Translations under genes and position numbers: made by a program
The notes under the pieces: model-generated
What the model was told of the DNA's origin: nothing
Databases searched by the model: none
The model's input: the letters and a program-made list of their open reading frames with translations, nothing else
Part shown: positions 17,516 to 26,726 of the stretch, piece by piece
Layout of the letters: each line of letters starts with the position of its first letter
Position numbering within the stretch: the first letter of the stretch is position 1
Source: Pontibacillus litoralis JSM 072002
GTDB taxonomy: Bacteria > Bacillota > Bacilli > Bacillales > BH030062
Direction: 5' to 3'
Assembly: GCF_000775615.1 (NCBI RefSeq)
Contig: NZ_AVPG01000002.1
Span: forward strand, 168,254-232,253
Length of the DNA stretch: 64,000 bases

Positions 17516-18883
17516 TTATTGTTCTGTTAATGATGGTAGCAATGTTTCTAAAGCCATGCCTCTTGATGCTTTGAATAAAATAACTGTTTCTTTTGATAAG
17601 TGGTCTTGCAAAAGTTTACAAGCATCTTCTTTAGAACGAAAAGCATACGTTTCTATTGTTGGTACATGTTTATTTATTTCTTCCACGATGACTGGCGCAG
17701 TGTTTCCAATAGCAATTACCATGTTAATTGGTTCTGTAATCGTTTCTGCCACAGAACGGTGCAACGATTCTGATTGAGTTCCTAATTCTAATATATCCCC
17801 TAACACCAAAATCTTTCGTGAATAATTCGGTAATTCTTTTACTACTTCAATCGACGCTTTCATTGATGTAGGTGAAGCATTATACGCATCATTGATTAAT
17901 AAAACGTCATTATGGCCTGTTATTTTTTCTAAGCGCATGCCTGTTAACTTTAACGCAGCAAGACCATCTTGAATAGATTCCTTGCTAATCGTTAAGTGAT
18001 TCGCAATAACAATCGCATAGCTTGCATTTTTAACATTATGTCTTCCTAGTAACGGTATTTCAAATGAACCTTGCTCACTTAACGTAAACTGCGCACCTTG
18101 TTCATTTGACGTTACATTGGAAAGCACGTAACGATTATTTGAGCCGAAACCAATTGACGTAACGGCTTTTCGGCTATGAAGAGGGGCTAGTAATGCTTCA
18201 TCTCCGTCCATTATCATAAGACCGTCTTCCTTGAGCCCTGCCAATATTTCCGATTTTGCTTGGGCAATCCCTTCTCGGGAACCTAAATGCTCGATATGAG
18301 ATTCCCCGATATTGGTAATAACGGCGATATCGGGATTCGCGATTTGAGAAAGTTGCTCAATTTCACCAAAGTGATTCATACCCATTTCAAGAATAAGTAT
18401 TTGTGTTGATGTCGGCATATCTAGTATGGTTAACGGCATTCCTATATGATTATTATAATTCCCTTTTGTTTTATGAGTTTGATAGGTTGTAGACACAACA
18501 GAAGCGATAAAATCCTTCGTGGTTGTTTTACCATTTGATCCTGTTACACCTATGACAGTCGGATTTACTTCCTGGCGATATGCATGCGCTAACTGTTGCA
18601 ATGCTGAAATAGTATCTTCCACCATAAATAATGGGAAATCATTCGGTACATAAGCAGGTACAGGCACATCCTTTTTCCACAACGAAGCAACCGCTCCATT
18701 CGTAATAGCGGATTGCAAAAATGCATGCCCATCAAAGTTCTCTCCAACAATTGGGACAAAAAGTGCTTTTTCAGTTTGTTGACGTGTATCTGTATATACA
18801 TGATGGATTGGAATTTCCTCCGCAGCAGCACCGCTAAAGCTCGGGAAATATTCCGTCATCCAACTAGTTGTAAACTTCATCAT
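17516..18883 (-). CDS. murF: UDP-MurNAc-tripeptide--D-alanyl-D-alanine ligase MurF
   Basis: MurF adds D-Ala-D-Ala to the UDP-MurNAc-tripeptide. 455 residues with the N-domain (DTRQQTEKALFVPIVGENFDG), the P-loop [14 protein letters not shown] near 112-125, TNIGESHIEHLGSREGIAQA and NDAYNASPTSMKAS, all typical of MurF. The ATG at 18883 overlaps the murE stop (TAATGATG); a second ATG three bases on is equally placed. Confidence 0.96.
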   Translation of the reverse strand: MMKFTTSWMTEYFPSFSGAAAEEIPIHHVYTDTRQQTEKALFVPIVGENFDGHAFLQSAITNGAVASLWKKDVPVPAYVPNDFPLFMVEDTISALQQLAHAYRQEVNPTVIGVTGSNGKTTTKDFIASVVSTTYQTHKTKGNYNNHIGMPLTILDMPTSTQILILEMGMNHFGEIEQLSQIANPDIAVITNIGESHIEHLGSREGIAQAKSEILAGLKEDGLMIMDGDEALLAPLHSRKAVTSIGFGSNNRYVLSNVTSNEQGAQFTLSEQGSFEIPLLGRHNVKNASYAIVIANHLTISKESIQDGLAALKLTGMRLEKITGHNDVLLINDAYNASPTSMKASIEVVKELPNYSRKILVLGDILELGTQSESLHRSVAETITEPINMVIAIGNTAPVIVEEINKHVPTIETYAFRSKEDACKLLQDHLSKETVILFKASRGMALETLLPSLTEQ

Positions 18884-20358
18884 TATTTCTCCTTTGATTG
18901 TTTAACCTCAATACATTCTGTAGCCACTTCACGATCATCAAAGTGGGATCTTACTCCGTTTACTTCTTGGTACGTTTCATGCCCTTTTCCAGCAATTAGT
19001 ACCACATCTCCTGGCTGCGCTTGTTGAATAGCAGCACAAATAGCTTCCCTACGATCTACAATGACTTCATATTCTTGGCCTACTACCCCCGCTTCCATAT
19101 CGTTCAATATGGCAACCGGATCTTCCTTCCGTGGATTATCTGAAGTAAATATAGCCTTGGTTGCATGTTGTACCGCTACATTTGCCATCAGTGGGCGTTT
19201 CGAAGCGTCACGATTTCCTCCACAACCAACAACAACAATCGCTTTTCCTTCTACAAAACTTTGAATCGTTTGTAGAACATTTTCTAATGAGTCAGGTGTA
19301 TGAGCATAATCAACAATTACTCCGAAATCTTGACCACATAGCACTGGCTCAAACCGTCCACTTACACCAGTAGTTTGCTCCAACGCTTCTTTAATGGTGG
19401 ATAACGGTACACCGCTCACCCATGCCGCACTAGCTGCAGCAAGCATGTTGTACACACTAAATCGACCAATTAATTTACTGTTGATGGCAATTCGTTCATC
19501 ATTAGCAACGAGTATAAAAGAAGTCCCATTTGCTGTTAATTTTACTTGCTCTGCTTTCACTGTTGCTTCGCTATGTAATCCATACGTTACAACATTGTGT
19601 GCTGTGCTTTTTATTAATACTTCACTAGCTGAGTCATCTCGATTCACTACAGCATATTTCGGTTTCCCCGTATAATGGTTGCCTAATTGGGAAAAAAGTA
19701 ACGATTTAGCACGTAAATAATCATCCATATCTTTATGATAATCTAAATGATCCTGAGATAAATTAGTGAATACAGCTACATCAAAGTCGCAGCCATGAAC
19801 ACGACCTAAATCAAGAGCATGAGAAGATACTTCCATTACTGCTGTATTCACTTGATGATCCACCATTTTAGCGAAATGCCTTTGTAAAAATAATGCATCT
19901 GGTGTCGTATTTTTCACCTCATAGCTTTGATCCACAATGTTCATTTGTATTGTGCCAATCAAGCCTGTTCGCTGATTGTAAGCCCGAAAAATACGATCGA
20001 TTAAATACGATGTAGTCGTCTTACCGTTAGTGCCGGTTACTCCAATTAAGTGAAGCTGCTGCGTTGGCTGATGATAGAAATAGCTTGCCAGTTTGGCCAT
20101 AGCACGTGCACTATTTTGCACAACAATAACTGGTACCGAAACTTGTAAAGGACGCTCTGCAACGATAGCAACTGCCCCATTGTGTATGGCTTGATCTACA
20201 AAATCGTGACCATCGACCGTGTACCCATTAATACAAATAAATACATTTCCATTTTGAATCGCACGTGAATCCATTTCAATTCCATTTACTTCTATATGTT
20301 CGATTGATTGAATGGTTTGATATACAGGTAGAGTCTGCATTAGTTTTGTCAGTTTCAT
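18883..20358 (-). CDS. murE: UDP-MurNAc-L-Ala-D-Glu--meso-DAP ligase MurE
   Basis: MurE adds the third residue of the stem peptide. The 491-residue protein has the P-loop GVTGTNGKTTTSYL (about 107-120), the carbamylated-lysine region DDYLRAKSLLF, and SDNPRKEDP near residue 405; DNPR is the motif that selects meso-diaminopimelate, so this organism should have DAP-type peptidoglycan. The neighbours are spoVD upstream and murF overlapping downstream. Confidence 0.96.
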   Translation of the reverse strand: MKLTKLMQTLPVYQTIQSIEHIEVNGIEMDSRAIQNGNVFICINGYTVDGHDFVDQAIHNGAVAIVAERPLQVSVPVIVVQNSARAMAKLASYFYHQPTQQLHLIGVTGTNGKTTTSYLIDRIFRAYNQRTGLIGTIQMNIVDQSYEVKNTTPDALFLQRHFAKMVDHQVNTAVMEVSSHALDLGRVHGCDFDVAVFTNLSQDHLDYHKDMDDYLRAKSLLFSQLGNHYTGKPKYAVVNRDDSASEVLIKSTAHNVVTYGLHSEATVKAEQVKLTANGTSFILVANDERIAINSKLIGRFSVYNMLAAASAAWVSGVPLSTIKEALEQTTGVSGRFEPVLCGQDFGVIVDYAHTPDSLENVLQTIQSFVEGKAIVVVGCGGNRDASKRPLMANVAVQHATKAIFTSDNPRKEDPVAILNDMEAGVVGQEYEVIVDRREAICAAIQQAQPGDVVLIAGKGHETYQEVNGVRSHFDDREVATECIEVKQSKEK

Positions 20359-20435
20359 TTTTTTGTGACTCCTTATTGATTTGTTTTCACACCAACTTAT
20401 TATAGCAAAATTAGAGACTCTCTGCGATTATTCCC

Positions 20436-22385
20436 TTAATCTGTTGGTTTATTTTTTGGTTTTTTATCGCTAAAGTATAATCGAACTTTAGCACCTTGGT
20501 CCACTTTCACCCCTGGCTGTGGTGCTTGTTCTACAACATATTCCCCTTTACCACTCGTTTCAAGAGATAAATTAACCATGTACTCTGTTAAATCTTCTTT
20601 TTCAAGGCCAATTAAATCAGGTACTTCTACCTGGGGTTGATCAGGCCATTGTATTTTCTTTTCTAATCCATCTGTCCTCGGTTTTACTTCAAGCGCGCGC
20701 AAACTATCCCCAATAATATTCCCAACAATAGGAGCTGCAACAACTCCGCCAAATTGAACCGTATCTTTCGGGTTATCAATAGCGACGTAAACGACTATTT
20801 CAGGGTCATCACTAGGGGCTACTCCCATAAAAGAAACAATGTGATTGTTACTCATATATTTCCCATCTTCTCCGACTTTTTGTGCTGTCCCTGTTTTCCC
20901 ACCAACACGGTACCCTTCCACATAGGCTCCGCCACCAGTTCCTTGTGCAACAACACTTTCCAAAGCTTCCCGAACTTGCTTACTTGTTTCCTCGGATATG
21001 ATTCGTTCTTTCATAATAGGTTCTGTCCGTTTCATTACTTCGCCTGTCCTAGGATCAATCCATTCTTTGGCGATAAATGGTTGGTACATATACCCTCCAT
21101 TCACTGCAGCTGCAACAGCAGTTACTTGTTGAATAGGAGTTACCGATACTCCTTGCCCAAAAGAGGTAGTCGCAAGTTCAACAGGGCCAACCCGCTCTTC
21201 ATCAAATAGAATCCCTGTTCCTTCCCCTTGCAAGTCTATACCCGTTTTCTTACCAAAACCGAAATCATGAATGTAAGAAAACAAACGCTCTTTCCCTAAC
21301 TTTTCACCAAGAGTAACAAAACCAGGGTTACAAGAATTTTGAACAACCTCTAAATAGGTTTGACTACCATGTCCTCCTCTTTTCCAGCATCGTAACGTTG
21401 ATCCATCAACATTAATTGAACCGCTGTCATGGAAATGGTCAGCCTCTAAGTCAACCAAGCCTTCTTCAAGTGCGCTTGCTAGCGTAATAATTTTAAATGT
21501 TGATCCCGGCTCATATGTACTCCACACCGGTAAATTGCGATTATACACTTCTTGTGGAACGTGTTGATAATTCTCTGGGTGAAAGGTCGGCCTGCTAGAC
21601 ATACCGAGAATTTCCCCTGTATCTGGATCCATAGCAATCGCCATAGCCCCATCAGGGTTATACGTCGCCACAGCGTTATCTAATTCTCGTTCGATAATCG
21701 TTTGTACTCGATCATCAGTCGTTAATTTTAATTTATACCCGTCCTGAGGAGGTTCATACACGTCCGCAATACTTGGCATTTTGTGGCCTTTCGCATCAGA
21801 GAAAAATGATAAATGGCCTCTTTCTCCATCTAGAAAATCATCATAATATAATTCTAATCCCATTAACCCTTGATTATCGATGCCACTAAATCCTAATACG
21901 TGTGATAAATATTCCCCTTTAGGATAATGGCGCTTAGAATCCTCCGCAATGTACACCCCTTCTAAATCCAAATTCCGAACAGCGTTTGCTCTTTCTTCTG
22001 AAATTTTCCGACCTTCTGGATGCATGCGTTCTATACTAACTTGTTTCGTTACATGCTCATACGCTTTCTTATAATCCATATTTAACACTTTTGCTAACTG
22101 CTGCGCTGTTTGTTCAGGATTTTCTATTTGTCTAGGAACGACCATCACAGTAGGTGCAGATACATTTTCCGCCAACACAACTCCGTTACGATCCACAATT
22201 TCTCCACGTTCTGGTTCAAAAGGTATATCTCGACTCCAAGACGATTGCGCTTTTTCCATTAATTGATCTCCAATAATAAATTGCACATATGCTAGACGGA
22301 TTGCGATGACCGCCATAATAAAGATAGCCATAACAAAAACAGTGACTAATCGTTTCCTTACCGTTACATTCGATACTCGTTTCAT
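20436..22385 (-). CDS. spoVD: Sporulation penicillin-binding protein SpoVD
   Basis: A class B PBP whose transpeptidase cross-links spore cortex peptidoglycan together with SpoVE. 649 residues from ATG 22385 (SD AAAGGGGAA): membrane anchor about 12-34, dimerisation domain, transpeptidase with STFK (Ser295, Lys298), SCN (351-353) and KTG (497-499), and one C-terminal PASTA domain (VEVPDLIGLEKEDL). SpoVD of B. subtilis has redox-active cysteines used by StoA/SpoVD; Cys333 and Cys352 may be the equivalents. A sigma-E type -10 is found upstream. Confidence 0.95.
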   Translation of the reverse strand: MKRVSNVTVRKRLVTVFVMAIFIMAVIAIRLAYVQFIIGDQLMEKAQSSWSRDIPFEPERGEIVDRNGVVLAENVSAPTVMVVPRQIENPEQTAQQLAKVLNMDYKKAYEHVTKQVSIERMHPEGRKISEERANAVRNLDLEGVYIAEDSKRHYPKGEYLSHVLGFSGIDNQGLMGLELYYDDFLDGERGHLSFFSDAKGHKMPSIADVYEPPQDGYKLKLTTDDRVQTIIERELDNAVATYNPDGAMAIAMDPDTGEILGMSSRPTFHPENYQHVPQEVYNRNLPVWSTYEPGSTFKIITLASALEEGLVDLEADHFHDSGSINVDGSTLRCWKRGGHGSQTYLEVVQNSCNPGFVTLGEKLGKERLFSYIHDFGFGKKTGIDLQGEGTGILFDEERVGPVELATTSFGQGVSVTPIQQVTAVAAAVNGGYMYQPFIAKEWIDPRTGEVMKRTEPIMKERIISEETSKQVREALESVVAQGTGGGAYVEGYRVGGKTGTAQKVGEDGKYMSNNHIVSFMGVAPSDDPEIVVYVAIDNPKDTVQFGGVVAAPIVGNIIGDSLRALEVKPRTDGLEKKIQWPDQPQVEVPDLIGLEKEDLTEYMVNLSLETSGKGEYVVEQAPQPGVKVDQGAKVRLYFSDKKPKNKPTD

Positions 22386-22424
22386 GGCATTTCCCCTTTT
22401 GTCCATGCTATGCTTGTATCTATA

Positions 22425-22430
22425 TGTATG
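22425..22430 (-). promoter_or_regulatory. Candidate sigma-E promoter (-10) of spoVD
   Basis: Minus strand CATACATAT, 40 bases before the spoVD ATG, matches the sigma-E -10. The -35 (TTCTAAT region) is a poor match. spoVD is sigma-E dependent in B. subtilis. Confidence 0.45.
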
Positions 22431-22512
22431 AATCGGAAGAAATGATTAGAACACTGTCTTTCTTGTAGCCAGCAGCTTGGCTTGTATAATTATATAGTTA
22501 AAGTTACAATCA

Positions 22513-24723
22513 TTATTCTGTGTTATTTTCAGGCGGCTTACTTTTTGGTGGATATTCGTTCGGGGCTTTTAACTCCACCATAATGTAACTTCCCTTCTTC
22601 GCTTTCTTACCAGGTTCAATGCTTTGTTTATACACGTATCCGCTCCCAGATTGCTCCATCCTCAAACCAAGGAGAGACGCAACTTGATACGCATCTCGTT
22701 TCGACCACCCTGTCATATCCGGCATTTCCACTTGATCACTTGTACGCAAAAACACTTTTTCCTTTTTTAATATTTCTGTTCCTGGCGCAGGTATCATCTG
22801 CTGTACTTTTTTTCCGTCCCCGAGAATAATCGGTTGTGCTCCAGACTTCTTAATCGCTTTAGCAGCTTGTTTCACTGAAGCACCTACGAAGTCATCCAAT
22901 TTCGATGACAATACTTGCGATGATACTTTCGCTTTATCTGGCTGTATATCCAAATAACGCAAACTGTTTTCCATCACAGGATTAAAAATTTCTGCTACAG
23001 GTGTAGCACCATTTACATAAGGATCTAAGGTAAGTTCCGGTTGTGTCACACTGACAAACATCATTAGCTCTGGATCCTCAGCAGGTGCCATCCCTAAGAA
23101 TGAATATAAATAGTTGCCATGACCATTCATATATTTCCCAGTTTCCGGATTTGGGATTTGGGCGGTTCCTGTTTTACCACCTACCGTATACTCATCTAAT
23201 TTGTACATTTTACCTGTACCATATTCTCCCGTCACAACTCGCTCCATTAATTCAAGCACTTTTTTAGATGTAGACGCCTTAATGGGTTGGCTGACAACTT
23301 CTGGTTCCTTTTCTTTCACTGGTTTCCCAGTCTCTGAGTCTTGAACTTGTGAAATAACATGCGGTCTCATCATTTTGCCTTCATTTGCTACCGCAGTCCC
23401 TGCCATCATTAGTTGGATAGGTGTTACCGTTGAACCTTGTCCAAAAGCTAAGGAAACTTGTTCACTAGGATAATTGTAAACAAGCCTTCCAGTACGTTCC
23501 CCGGGTAAGTCTATACCTGTTTTTTTCGTAAGATTAAATGCCTCATAATATTCAAGAAACTTTTCCGGACCCAGCTTTTCCCACAACAATTTTGAGACGG
23601 CAACGTTGGAAGATCGTTCAAATCCTTCATCGTACGAAATTTTCCCCCATCCTCCTGGATTGTGGTCTCGAACAGGTCTGTCTTTATCTGTATATTTGTA
23701 TTGACCGGATAAAAATGCTTCCTCTCCATTATAGACTCCGGCATCGATTGCCGCAGCATAAGTGAAAATCTTCATCGTGGAACCAGGTTCAATTGGATAG
23801 GAAACGATATCGTTATACCACGTTTCGATTCCAGAGCGATCATTCGGGTCAAAGCTAGGGCGGTTTCCTAACGCGAGCACTTCACCTGTTTTTGGATCCA
23901 TCACAACTGCCATGATTTGTTTTGGGTTATACTTTTCATCTACACTGCTTAACGCATCTTCTAAAAAAGTTTGTATCTTTTGGTCTAACGTTAATTGCAC
24001 GTGCATCCCATCTTCAGGTTCGGTAATAATAGATTTCGGGTCTAATAGCTTCATGTTGTAATTATCTCGTTGGTAATAGATATGCCCGTCCTTCTCTCGC
24101 AAGGCTTTCTCCATCTGCTTTTCTATGCCCATTACACCTTCAATATTGCCTTTATTATCATTTTGCGCAAAGCCAATAATGTGGGAAGCAAACATACCGT
24201 TCGGATAGTAGCGAATTTCTTCTTTCTCAAATTGAATACCTGGAAGTTTCATCGCTTCCACTTTATCCTTCTGCTCTGTAGTTAAATTTCTACCAGCAGA
24301 ACCAAATTCAACCTGGAATTTCTGTGTGCCATCTTGTTGTTTATCGTTATTCAATTGCTTTAAGATAGCTTCTTCACTCATATCTATCACAGTTGCTAAT
24401 TGCTCGGCAGTTTGTTCTTTATCAACGACGTGCAAATCTTTTTCAACATTTTTGGAGTATGACGGATCGACAATCGCATACATATTATACGTCGGATGGT
24501 CATAAGCTAGTGTCATCCCATTTCTATCTAGAATATTCCCCCGTTTTGCGTCAATAGAATAGTTGTTGGTTCGTTTCTTTTCGGCCCATTCATTCAAGTC
24601 AACACCTTGCACTTCGCCCGTTGCTTGAATATAAAAGAATCGGCCAAAAAGAACGATAAACAACACCGCAAATAACAGCATTAACACTTTTGCCATCCGA
24701 TGAGTCGTTTGGTTCTTCTTCAT
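22513..24723 (-). CDS. pbpB: Division-specific penicillin-binding protein 2B
   Basis: PBP2B is the septal transpeptidase partner of FtsW. 736 residues: membrane anchor about 11-32, dimerisation domain (SIDAKRGNILDRNG), transpeptidase with STMK (Ser315, Lys318), SSN (371-373) and KTG (517-519), then two PASTA repeats in the last 130 residues, ending in a Pro/Lys/Asn-rich tail. Follows ftsL after 22 bases; 106 bases separate its stop from the spoVD ATG. Confidence 0.96.
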   Translation of the reverse strand: MKKNQTTHRMAKVLMLLFAVLFIVLFGRFFYIQATGEVQGVDLNEWAEKKRTNNYSIDAKRGNILDRNGMTLAYDHPTYNMYAIVDPSYSKNVEKDLHVVDKEQTAEQLATVIDMSEEAILKQLNNDKQQDGTQKFQVEFGSAGRNLTTEQKDKVEAMKLPGIQFEKEEIRYYPNGMFASHIIGFAQNDNKGNIEGVMGIEKQMEKALREKDGHIYYQRDNYNMKLLDPKSIITEPEDGMHVQLTLDQKIQTFLEDALSSVDEKYNPKQIMAVVMDPKTGEVLALGNRPSFDPNDRSGIETWYNDIVSYPIEPGSTMKIFTYAAAIDAGVYNGEEAFLSGQYKYTDKDRPVRDHNPGGWGKISYDEGFERSSNVAVSKLLWEKLGPEKFLEYYEAFNLTKKTGIDLPGERTGRLVYNYPSEQVSLAFGQGSTVTPIQLMMAGTAVANEGKMMRPHVISQVQDSETGKPVKEKEPEVVSQPIKASTSKKVLELMERVVTGEYGTGKMYKLDEYTVGGKTGTAQIPNPETGKYMNGHGNYLYSFLGMAPAEDPELMMFVSVTQPELTLDPYVNGATPVAEIFNPVMENSLRYLDIQPDKAKVSSQVLSSKLDDFVGASVKQAAKAIKKSGAQPIILGDGKKVQQMIPAPGTEILKKEKVFLRTSDQVEMPDMTGWSKRDAYQVASLLGLRMEQSGSGYVYKQSIEPGKKAKKGSYIMVELKAPNEYPPKSKPPENNTE

Positions 24724-24745
24724 ACCTATTTACTCCTTATTTACC

Positions 24746-25117
24746 TTAGCTACCACCTAGTTCAACAGATTTCACTTTAGATTTTTGGATCTCCAAACCA
24801 TTCTTTTCTGCAATGCTTAATATACGTTCCGGCTTACTTAGTTCTTTCACTTCATATTCCAAGTTCTGCACATTTACCTGCTGCGCGTCGACTTGTCCTT
24901 CTAATTTCTGCAAGTCTCTATTCACTTGATCTGTCGCAGATGCAAAGGAAACAACGTACACACATGCCGCAATTGCCATAGTTCCAACAATGGAATACAT
25001 AAACTTCTCACCAGTAGAAATCCACTTTTTCTTATGTACGTGGACCTTTACTTTAGGTTGCTGGAGATTGCCCGCAGGTTGCTCTTTGTAAAGTTTTTTT
25101 GCATTTTCTGCACTCAT
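24746..25117 (-). CDS. ftsL: Cell division protein FtsL
   Basis: 123 residues: a basic cytoplasmic tail (KVKVHVHKKKW), one membrane segment (about 40-60) and an extracellular leucine-zipper-like coil (LQKLEGQVDAQQVNVQNLEY). FtsL is the unstable bitopic regulator of the divisome core with DivIC and DivIB. Position after rsmH and before pbpB is diagnostic, since sequence conservation in the family is low. Confidence 0.93.
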   Translation of the reverse strand: MSAENAKKLYKEQPAGNLQQPKVKVHVHKKKWISTGEKFMYSIVGTMAIAACVYVVSFASATDQVNRDLQKLEGQVDAQQVNVQNLEYEVKELSKPERILSIAEKNGLEIQKSKVKSVELGGS

Positions 25118-25139
25118 TCATTTTTCCCCTTTCTTCCAA

Positions 25140-26093
25140 TTAGGATTGTTCTTTCCATGGACGAATTTTTTCTACAACTCGTAGTTTAGAAGAACGCGCT
25201 CGACGATTTACTTTAAGTTCTTCTTCACTCGGAATAGTTGGTTTACGGTTCACTAGCTCAAATGAAGGCTTTGAACTCTCTGGTATAATTGGTATTTCCT
25301 TCGGTATCGGCGGGTTACTACTCCATTTTTTAAATGCTTGTTTACAAATGCGATCTTCTAAGGAATGGAATGTAATGACAGCAATTCTCCCGTGTAAAGC
25401 TACTACTCGAGCTGCTTGGTGTAAAGCATCTTCAAAAGCAGCTAATTCGTCGTTTACAGCAATTCGAATTGCTTGGAATATACGCTTAGCAGGATGTCCA
25501 CCTTTCCTTCTAGCAGGTGCAGGGATTGCTTCCTTTATCACTTCAACTAACTGGGATGTGGATTCAATAGGGGCTTGCTCTCGTTTTTTTTCAATAGCTC
25601 GGGCAATTTGTTTAGAAAATTTCTCTTCTCCATATTTGAAGAAAATGCTCACTAAATCGTTGTAGCTCCACTCATTCACTACTTCATATGCACTTAATGC
25701 TTGTTGCTGATTCATCCGCATGTCTAATGCAGCATCTTGATGATAACTAAACCCTCGTTCTTCCACATCTAATTGTGGAGAGGATACTCCTAAATCAAAT
25801 ACAATGCCATCGACTTGTTGAATCCCTAAATCCATTAACTTATCAGACAATTGACGGAAATTCGCATGAACAAACGTAATATTGTCTTCATAAGCTGCTA
25901 ACCTTTCTTTAGCGGCTTGAAGCGCTGTTGTGTCTTGATCAAACGCAATCAACCTACCTTCTGAATCTAACCTCTTTACAATTTCTTCGGCGTGACCACC
26001 ACCACCGAGCGTGCAATCGACATATATACCCTTCGGATTAATCGATAACGCTTCGACGGTTTCTTGCTTTAAAACTGTAATATGTTCAAACAT
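25140..26093 (-). CDS. rsmH: 16S rRNA (cytosine1402-N4)-methyltransferase RsmH
   Basis: 317 residues from ATG 26093 ([23 protein letters not shown]). The SAM-binding motif [13 protein letters not shown] and the family blocks [35 protein letters not shown] and RIAVNDEL are present. RsmH (MraW) N4-methylates C1402 in the ribosomal P site. Follows mraZ in the dcw operon. Confidence 0.96.
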   Translation of the reverse strand: MFEHITVLKQETVEALSINPKGIYVDCTLGGGGHAEEIVKRLDSEGRLIAFDQDTTALQAAKERLAAYEDNITFVHANFRQLSDKLMDLGIQQVDGIVFDLGVSSPQLDVEERGFSYHQDAALDMRMNQQQALSAYEVVNEWSYNDLVSIFFKYGEEKFSKQIARAIEKKREQAPIESTSQLVEVIKEAIPAPARRKGGHPAKRIFQAIRIAVNDELAAFEDALHQAARVVALHGRIAVITFHSLEDRICKQAFKKWSSNPPIPKEIPIIPESSKPSFELVNRKPTIPSEEELKVNRRARSSKLRVVEKIRPWKEQS

Positions 26094-26169
26094 GATTTCA
26101 CCCTCTTCGTTGTGCATCTAGCTGTTGCTGTTATCTATGGAAAAATTACTACTCATTGTGCCTACTTCA

Positions 26170-26601
26170 TTAAATATCAAAATCCATCATATTCTCTGCA
26201 ATCTCCGCAAAAGAATCTTCAGAAGCTTCAAAGTACTCGTTCCAGTTCCCTTTCGCCCAAAACTCTACTCGGTTCGAAACACCGATAACGACACATTCTT
26301 TCTCTAACTGGGCATAATCACATAAAGTGGTAGGAAGGTTTATTCTCCCCTGTTTATCTACTTCACATTCAACAGCACCAGAAAAGAAAAATCTTGTGAA
26401 TGCTCGGGCATCTTTTTTTGTCAGTGGGAGTTTCTTTAATTTCTCTTCTATAACAGACCATTCTGAAAGTGGATAAGCAAATAAACACCGATCAAGTCCA
26501 CGGGTCATAACAAACGTTTCACCAAGACCTTCACGAAATTTGGCCGGGACAATGATACGTCCTTTCGCGTCTATATTATGTTGGTACTCTCCCATAAACA
26601 T
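26170..26601 (-). CDS. mraZ: Transcriptional regulator MraZ
   Basis: 143 residues with two SpoVT-AbrB-like MraZ repeats ([20 protein letters not shown] and [19 protein letters not shown]). MraZ forms a ring and represses its own dcw operon by binding direct repeats. The ATG at 26601 (SD GGGGAG) gives the canonical MFMGEYQHN start. The expected operator of five repeats lies directly upstream (separate entry). Confidence 0.95.
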   Translation of the reverse strand: MFMGEYQHNIDAKGRIIVPAKFREGLGETFVMTRGLDRCLFAYPLSEWSVIEEKLKKLPLTKKDARAFTRFFFSGAVECEVDKQGRINLPTTLCDYAQLEKECVVIGVSNRVEFWAKGNWNEYFEASEDSFAEIAENMMDFDI

Positions 26602-26609
26602 ATAGACTC

Positions 26610-26655
26610 CCCACTTTCTAACACTAGAGTACCACATTCCCCCACTTTCCTCCAC
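26610..26655 (-). promoter_or_regulatory. MraZ operator: five GTGGN-type repeats with 10-bp period
   Basis: On the minus strand the boxes read GTGGA, GTGGG, GTGGT, GTGTT, GTGGG, at plus-strand positions 26651-55, 26641-45, 26631-35, 26620-24 and 26610-14, so steps of 10, 10, 11, 10. E. coli MraZ binds TGGGN repeats spaced by 5 bases (10-bp period) in front of mraZ; the arrangement here is the same, with the last box ending 8 bases before the start codon. Confidence 0.82.
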
Positions 26656-26682
26656 CTTATCATAAAATATTCTGTTCTAACT

Positions 26683-26713
26683 AAAAAAATCCTGCCGTTA
26701 TAGCAGGATTTTT
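26683..26713 (-). terminator. bshC terminator
   Basis: AAAATCCTGC and GCAGGATTTT form a perfect stem with T runs on both strands; on the minus strand it follows bshC and separates it from mraZ. Confidence 0.88.
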
Positions 26714-26726
26714 CTCTTCAGTCTAT

